Part shown: positions 58,788 to 64,000 of the stretch, one piece after another | How positions within the stretch are numbered: the first letter of the stretch is position 1 | Layout: each line of letters starts with the position of its first letter | NCBI GenBank assembly: GCA_026391715.1 | Contig: JAPLDO010000233.1 | Location: 1-64,000, forward strand | From: Bacteroidota bacterium | GTDB taxonomy: Bacteria; Bacteroidota; Bacteroidia; Bacteroidales; FEN-979 | Length of the DNA: 64,000 nucleotides | Direction: 5' to 3' | The notes under the pieces: generated by a model | The model's input: the letters and a program-made list of their open reading frames with translations, nothing else | Told to the model about the DNA's origin: nothing | Databases searched by the model: none | Made by a program: the position numbers and the translations under genes

Positions 58788-60716
58788 ATGAAAAAAATTC
58801 TACTCATTAGCATTATGCTGCTGACAATTGTCGGCTTTTCGAAAGCGCAGGTTGTATCTGATTTCGAAGTTATTAAAATGAATTTAATGTTGGGAGGGGC
58901 TAACGATTCGAGTTCCTTTGCAGTGGTCCCCAATCCCGATCCAACCGGAATTAACACAAGTAAATGGGTGGCTGCGTTTGCTCGTTCTAAAAATGGCGTT
59001 CCCTGGGGAGGCTTCTGGTCGGCTTTAGCTTCAGCCGTTGACGTAACGGTTAACAAGTACGTCCACGTAAAAGTGTGGAAACCCCGTATCAGTCCTATTA
59101 AGTTTAAACTCGAAGGAGGAACCGCAGGCACTCTTGAAGTTGCCTCAATGACTCCGCAAACCAGTATCGGCACATGGGAAGACATGGTATTTGATTTTAC
59201 CTCAAAAACCGGTACTTATCCTACAATAGCATTCATGCCCGACTTTGAAGATCCTCTCACAATTACCGATAATCTGACTATATTTTTCGATGACATCATG
59301 GTTAACAACGACCCAACGCCTAATAGCGCTCCTGTTTATGTAATCGAAGATTATGAAATCATTCCATTGAACCTGATGTTAGGCGATCCTGCTGTTGATG
59401 CAAGCGCAATGGGTTTAGTTCCAAACCCTGATCCCACAGGTATTAATACCAGCAATTGGGTTGTATTGTTTATTCGCGATAAAAATGGCGTTCCCTGGGG
59501 TGGATTCTGGTCCCCGACAGCCGTTGACTTAACAACCAACAAGTACATGCATGTAAAAGTGTGGAAACCACGTATCAGCCCAATTAAATTCAAAATCCAG
59601 GATGGCGCCGCAGGCACTCTCGAAGCTGCTTCCACCGGACCCCAAACCTCTGTTGGAGTATGGCAGGACATGGTTTTCGATTTCTCATCCAAAACAGGTC
59701 CATATCCAATTATTGCCTTCATGCCCGATATTGAGGATCCACTCACACTTACCGAGGATATGTTCATGTTTTTCGACGATATCATTTTAAACAATGATCC
59801 CAATCCTATTGTACCCCCCGTGTTACCACAGGTAATTCTTAATGTTGATATGCATCGTTCCGGACTCACAGCAGGACAACAGGTTTATTTTGCAGGCGAT
59901 TTTGGCGGCGTCTATGGCACCTGGAATGAACCGGGAACAAATCCAGAAAATGAGCTTACGGATGCCAATGGCGATTCTATTTATTCCGTAACATTGACTT
60001 TGCCGGTTGGAAATTATCAATTTAAGCTGTTTAAAGGCGCTGGCTGGAATGGTGGCGAATGGACGGGCGATCCCAACCGTAAGGTAACTATTGCCGGCGA
60101 TGTTGCCCTTACCTACAAATGGGGCGTTAAACCTGCCGTTGTCACCTTTAATGTTGATATGAAAGGCTCAGGATTAACAACCGGACCAGTTTCAAACGTA
60201 GGAAATTTCGGAGGAATTTACGGAATATGGAATGAACCCGGAACAAACCCTGCTAACGCATTGATAGCCGCGCTCCCGGTTACGGACTCTATTTATACTA
60301 TTACCATGACTCTTGATTCTATCGGAACATATCAGTTTAAGTTTTTCAATGGCATGGGATGGAATACAGGCGAATGGACCGGCGATCCAAACAGATCTGT
60401 CAAAGTATTAGGAGATACTACTTTTGCCGTTTTCAAATGGGGACAGAAATACCCCGCCGGTATCAGCGCAAACCCACTTGCAAACCAAATCACCGTTTAC
60501 CCTGTTCCATTTAACAATAACCTGATAGTAAACACTTCGGTTGAATTGAAATCAGCCGCCATTACTTCAACTATGGGTCAGCAGGCGCTGCGAATTGAAA
60601 ACCTTCGTATTGGCGCTACTACCGTTAATACATCAGAACTAACTGCCGGCTTGTATTTCGTTACCTTCTATCCGAAATCCGGCAATCCATATACATTGAA
60701 AATTATGAAATATTAA
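58788..60716 (+). CDS. secreted A-A-B-B repeat protein with starch-binding-fold-like modules and T9SS domain
   Basis: Two copies of (N..LMLG...VPNPDPTGINTS.WV...GVPWGGFWS...FFDDI), two of (VDM..SGLT...WNEPGTNP...EWTGDPNR), then ITVYPVPFNNNLIV...LTAGLYFV. Confidence 0.85.
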   Translation: MKKILLISIMLLTIVGFSKAQVVSDFEVIKMNLMLGGANDSSSFAVVPNPDPTGINTSKWVAAFARSKNGVPWGGFWSALASAVDVTVNKYVHVKVWKPRISPIKFKLEGGTAGTLEVASMTPQTSIGTWEDMVFDFTSKTGTYPTIAFMPDFEDPLTITDNLTIFFDDIMVNNDPTPNSAPVYVIEDYEIIPLNLMLGDPAVDASAMGLVPNPDPTGINTSNWVVLFIRDKNGVPWGGFWSPTAVDLTTNKYMHVKVWKPRISPIKFKIQDGAAGTLEAASTGPQTSVGVWQDMVFDFSSKTGPYPIIAFMPDIEDPLTLTEDMFMFFDDIILNNDPNPIVPPVLPQVILNVDMHRSGLTAGQQVYFAGDFGGVYGTWNEPGTNPENELTDANGDSIYSVTLTLPVGNYQFKLFKGAGWNGGEWTGDPNRKVTIAGDVALTYKWGVKPAVVTFNVDMKGSGLTTGPVSNVGNFGGIYGIWNEPGTNPANALIAALPVTDSIYTITMTLDSIGTYQFKFFNGMGWNTGEWTGDPNRSVKVLGDTTFAVFKWGQKYPAGISANPLANQITVYPVPFNNNLIVNTSVELKSAAITSTMGQQALRIENLRIGATTVNTSELTAGLYFVTFYPKSGNPYTLKIMKY

Positions 60717-60781
60717 CTGTAATTTATTAACGCGGAAAATTGGAACTCGCTTCCAGGAGTACCGTTTTAAAGTCAAAAAAA

Positions 60782-60817
60782 TTGAAGCCTCTTTTCTAAG
60801 GGGCTTCAGTTTTTTTG
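60782..60817 (+). terminator. rho-independent terminator
   Basis: tgaagcc-tcttttctaagg-ggcttca followed by gttttttt. Confidence 0.7.
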
Positions 60818-60841
60818 TTCGGTTGGCTAACTTCTTTTATT

Positions 60842-62815
60842 ATGAAAAAATATTCTTTTCTGACTCTGTTTCTGGCTCTTAACCTGCTTTTTTACACAGC
60901 CTGTAAGAAAAATCAGGTTGATACGCCTACAGGTACTATTCAATTGGCGCAGGTCAAAGCAGGTTCGGTAACGCTAAAAACCGGGGAAACCACCAAAGAC
61001 ATTGCAGTTGACAGTTTAATTACTATTTACTTTAATAATATTCTCGACCCTTCTGCTGTTATCGGTAGCATAATTTTAAAGAAAGCCGATAATACCGGAA
61101 TCTCCTGCAATTATATCGTTTTAGATGAAAATAGAACTGTCAGACTTACTCCTCAAAAACCGCTTGATCACAGTACAAACTATAAATTGCAGATTACTTC
61201 GGGATTGAAAGGATCGCTTGGCGAAACCTTTCCCGGAATTGAATTTCTTTTCATTACCATCGCCGGAAAACTTCGCATTGATTCTATTACTATTAACCGG
61301 CAGCTCTTTCAAATACCATTAATTCCAAAGAATATTGACTGGAAAAATGTAAGCGTCGAAATTACCTTTTCAGATTCGCTGGACCCCGCGAAACTTAATT
61401 CGTATTTTTCCTTGTCTTCAGGAATGCCATTGAGTTTTTCACTTTCAGAAAACAATAGAAAAGTAACGGTTTCAAACACGCAACCATTAAAACCTTTTTC
61501 GCAGTGTTTTTTGAATATTTCAAAGAATTTAACATCCAAAAACGGATTTCCTTTCGACGGGTTTACCAACTATTTTTATACCGCCCTCGATTCAACTCCA
61601 AAATTCCCGGTCATTCCCGATGATCAGCTTCTTACTCTCGTCCAGGAAAAAACCTTCCGTTACTTTTACGATTTTGCTCATCCATCATGCGGACTTGCAC
61701 GGGAACGGAATACATCGGGCGATATCGTTACCATTGGCGGCTCCGGGTTCGGGGTAATGGCGTTAATAGTTGGAATTGAGAGAGGCTTTATCACCCGTGA
61801 CGAAGGTTTGACCCGATTAGCGAAAATTCTGAATTTTCTTGAAACATGCGATCGTTATCATGGCGCCTGGGCTCACTGGCTCAACGGAAGTACCGGAAAA
61901 ACCATCCCTTTTAGCGATAACGATAATGGCGCCGACCTGGTTGAGACCTCTTACATGATTGAAGGACTAATAACCATGCGGCAATACCTTGATCCGGCTT
62001 TTCCAACTGAACAAATTCTGATTGATAGGATAGACGCCCTTAACAATGCGGTTGAATATGATTGGTTTACGCGGGGACAGAATGTATTGTACTGGCACTG
62101 GTCGCCAAACCTGGGTTGGATTATGAATATGCAGGTTCAGGGATACAATGAAACGCTTATAACCTATATTGTCGCGGCAACTTCAACCCTCCACCCGATA
62201 TCCGCGTCAGCGTATCATCAAGGATATGCAAGAAACGGCGGAATAAAAAACGGCGGCAGTTACTATGGATACAAGCTCCCTCTCGGCGAGCCTTACGGCG
62301 GACCTTTATTTTATACCCATTATTCTTTTCTTGGATTAGACCCACGAAACCTTCAGGATCAATATGCAAACTATTGGGAACAGAATGTAAACCAATCTTT
62401 GATTAACTGGAGCTATTGTTTTACAAATCCAAAAGGCTATCCCGGATATAGTAAAGTTTGCTGGGGACTTACCGCCAGTGATAATCCCTGGGGTTATGAG
62501 GCGCAGTCGCCAACTAATGATCTGGGAGTAATAACGCCGTCGGCGGCTGTTTCAGCAATTGCATACACTCCCGAACAATCCATGAATGCCATCAGGTTTT
62601 TCTATTACACTCTCGGCGACCGGCTGTGGGGCGAATATGGTTTTTATGACGCCTTTGCCCCGTCGGAAGGATGGTGGGCAGATTCCTATCTTGCAATTGA
62701 TCAGGGTCCGATTGTTTGTATGATCGAGAATTACCGGAGTGGTTTGCTGTGGAGTTTGTTTATGTCGAATCCTGGTGTAAAGTCAGGATTGACAAAGCTG
62801 GGATTCACATATTGA
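60842..62815 (+). CDS. glucoamylase-domain (GH144-like) lipoprotein with N-terminal Ig-like domains
   Basis: MKKYSFLTLFLALNLLFYTACKK lipobox; EKTFRYFYDFAHPSCGLARERN, MNMQVQGYNETLITYIVAATS, LAIDQGPIVCMIENYRSGLLW. Confidence 0.87.
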   Translation: MKKYSFLTLFLALNLLFYTACKKNQVDTPTGTIQLAQVKAGSVTLKTGETTKDIAVDSLITIYFNNILDPSAVIGSIILKKADNTGISCNYIVLDENRTVRLTPQKPLDHSTNYKLQITSGLKGSLGETFPGIEFLFITIAGKLRIDSITINRQLFQIPLIPKNIDWKNVSVEITFSDSLDPAKLNSYFSLSSGMPLSFSLSENNRKVTVSNTQPLKPFSQCFLNISKNLTSKNGFPFDGFTNYFYTALDSTPKFPVIPDDQLLTLVQEKTFRYFYDFAHPSCGLARERNTSGDIVTIGGSGFGVMALIVGIERGFITRDEGLTRLAKILNFLETCDRYHGAWAHWLNGSTGKTIPFSDNDNGADLVETSYMIEGLITMRQYLDPAFPTEQILIDRIDALNNAVEYDWFTRGQNVLYWHWSPNLGWIMNMQVQGYNETLITYIVAATSTLHPISASAYHQGYARNGGIKNGGSYYGYKLPLGEPYGGPLFYTHYSFLGLDPRNLQDQYANYWEQNVNQSLINWSYCFTNPKGYPGYSKVCWGLTASDNPWGYEAQSPTNDLGVITPSAAVSAIAYTPEQSMNAIRFFYYTLGDRLWGEYGFYDAFAPSEGWWADSYLAIDQGPIVCMIENYRSGLLWSLFMSNPGVKSGLTKLGFTY

Positions 62816-62894
62816 GATATTTTGATTTATACCTCCCGCTAAAACGAGAGGAAATTCAAGTATAAAAACAAAAGGAATTAAAAGATTGGTTAAC

Positions 62895-62970
62895 AAACTT
62901 TAGCTTTGCGGCTCTCTGCGTAAAAACTCAGCGGTTCTCTGCGGTTAAGTCTTTTTTACCGCAGAGTAGC
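62895..62970. repeat. interspersed ctctgcg-type intergenic repeat
   Basis: tttgcggctctctgcgtaaaaactcagcggttctctgcggttaagtcttttttaccgcagag; a related sequence lies at 2960-3045. Confidence 0.45.
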
Positions 62971-63032
62971 TAAATAATTATTAGGTACACAAGCGGATAA
63001 TCATAAAAAACAATTCAGAAAAATTAAAGGCT

Positions 63033-64000
63033 ATGTTGAAAATTTTCCAAACCAGAACTATCATTTTCTTACTATTCACAATGGCAACTTTGGCATTGAA
63101 ATCGCAAACTCCGACCAACAGCGGAATTTCACCCGCTGATAAAAGCAAAATTGATAACCTTTTGAAAACAATGACTCTCGATGAAAAGATCGGGCAATTA
63201 TCATTGTTCACTTCCGATTGGGATGTAACCGGTCCTACGCTTAACAGTAATTACAAAAATTTGATTAAAGAAGGGAAAGTTGGCGCAATTTTCAACGCAT
63301 ACACTGTTGATTATGTCAGGGAATTACAAAAACTTGCCGTTGAAGAATCCAGGCTGAAAATACCGCTTATATTTGGTTATGATGTGATTCACGGTCACCG
63401 GACTATTTTTCCGATACCACTGGCTTCGGCATGTAGCTGGAATCTGGCGGCTATTGAACAATCGGAGCGGATTGCTGCCTGCGAGGCGTCAGCCGAAGGT
63501 ATAAACTGGACTTTTGCCCCGATGGTTGATATTGCCCGCGATCCACGCTGGGGAAGGGTTGCCGAAGGCGCCGGAGAAGATACCTGGCTCGGCTGCCGCA
63601 TTGCAGAAGCCCGCGTAAAGGGTTTTCAGGGTTTAAATCTAAAAGACAACAATACAATCCTTGCCTGCGCAAAACATTTTGCAGCTTACGGAGCCGCGCA
63701 AAGCGGCAGAGATTATCACACAGTTGATATATCGCAACTTTCCCTTTACGAATGGTATCTTCCGCCATATAAAGCATGTATTGACGCCGGCGTTGGTTCG
63801 GTGATGACTTCGTTCAACGAAATTGCGGGAATTCCATCCACTTCAAACAAATGGCTTCTGACCGATCTGGTGCGAAAAGATTGGGGCTTCAAAGGCTTTG
63901 TCGTTACAGATTATACATCAATTAACGAGTTGGTAAATCATGGCGTGGCAAGGGATAACAAAGATGCAGCAATGCTCTCGCTTAATGCCGGAGTTGATAT
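63033..64000 (+). CDS. GH3 family beta-glucosidase, truncated by the window end
   Basis: MLKIFQTRTIIFLLFTMATLALKSQ signal; LKIPLIFGYDVIHGHRTIFPIPLASACSWN, KHFAAYGAAQSGRDYHTVDIS, GFVVTDYTSINELVNHG. Confidence 0.94.
   Translation, partial: MLKIFQTRTIIFLLFTMATLALKSQTPTNSGISPADKSKIDNLLKTMTLDEKIGQLSLFTSDWDVTGPTLNSNYKNLIKEGKVGAIFNAYTVDYVRELQKLAVEESRLKIPLIFGYDVIHGHRTIFPIPLASACSWNLAAIEQSERIAACEASAEGINWTFAPMVDIARDPRWGRVAEGAGEDTWLGCRIAEARVKGFQGLNLKDNNTILACAKHFAAYGAAQSGRDYHTVDISQLSLYEWYLPPYKACIDAGVGSVMTSFNEIAGIPSTSNKWLLTDLVRKDWGFKGFVVTDYTSINELVNHGVARDNKDAAMLSLNAGVD

Noticed and set aside
59351-59869. 172-aa minus-strand ORF, and 58772..59185
   Set aside because: Antisense to the A-A-B-B repeat protein; their similarity to each other reflects the duplicated sense-strand module.
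1-64000. CRISPR arrays, tRNA and rRNA genes
   Set aside because: No regularly spaced direct repeats and no tRNA/rRNA-like sequence were recognised by eye; a tRNAscan/CRISPR search was not possible.

Overview
The window looks like Bacteroidetes DNA (SusC/SusD pairs, T9SS sorting domains, Bacteroidetes-style intergenic repeats). It holds three SusC/D loci with beta-glucan-type enzymes. PUL1 (minus, ~3.1-9.3 kb) has GH30. PUL2 (minus, ~21.4-28.7 kb) has GH16 and a duplicated PKD lipoprotein, with a divergent NrtR-like Nudix regulator. PUL3 (plus, ~51.2-64 kb, runs off the end) has GH30, a LamG-like protein, an A-A-B-B repeat protein, a glucoamylase/GH144-like protein and GH3. Between PUL1 and PUL2 (~9.35-21.35 kb) is an accessory block in which every gene is on the minus strand. 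It carries MazEF/PemK, a flavin reductase operon, an alpha/beta hydrolase, a Fic protein, an orphan T9SS tail, a HigBA-like pair with a broken toxin, and a Dam-type methylase with a putative restriction enzyme. Imperfect palindromes of at least three related families lie just 3' of many of these genes. I read this as a possible integron-like cassette array without an integrase (CALIN-like). A degraded group II intron with an intact-looking domain V sits immediately beside the best attC-like palindrome. Elsewhere are a FIST/PAS-hybrid kinase pair, a YgeY / threonine-synthase-like / Se-type molybdenum hydroxylase cluster, three overlapping hybrid histidine kinase genes with a near-identical duplicated receiver segment, and a ~155 bp MITE-like palindrome family. 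One copy of that family encloses a second palindromic repeat, and two copies show compensatory stem changes. All calls come from reading the sequence and the ORF track; no database search was run.
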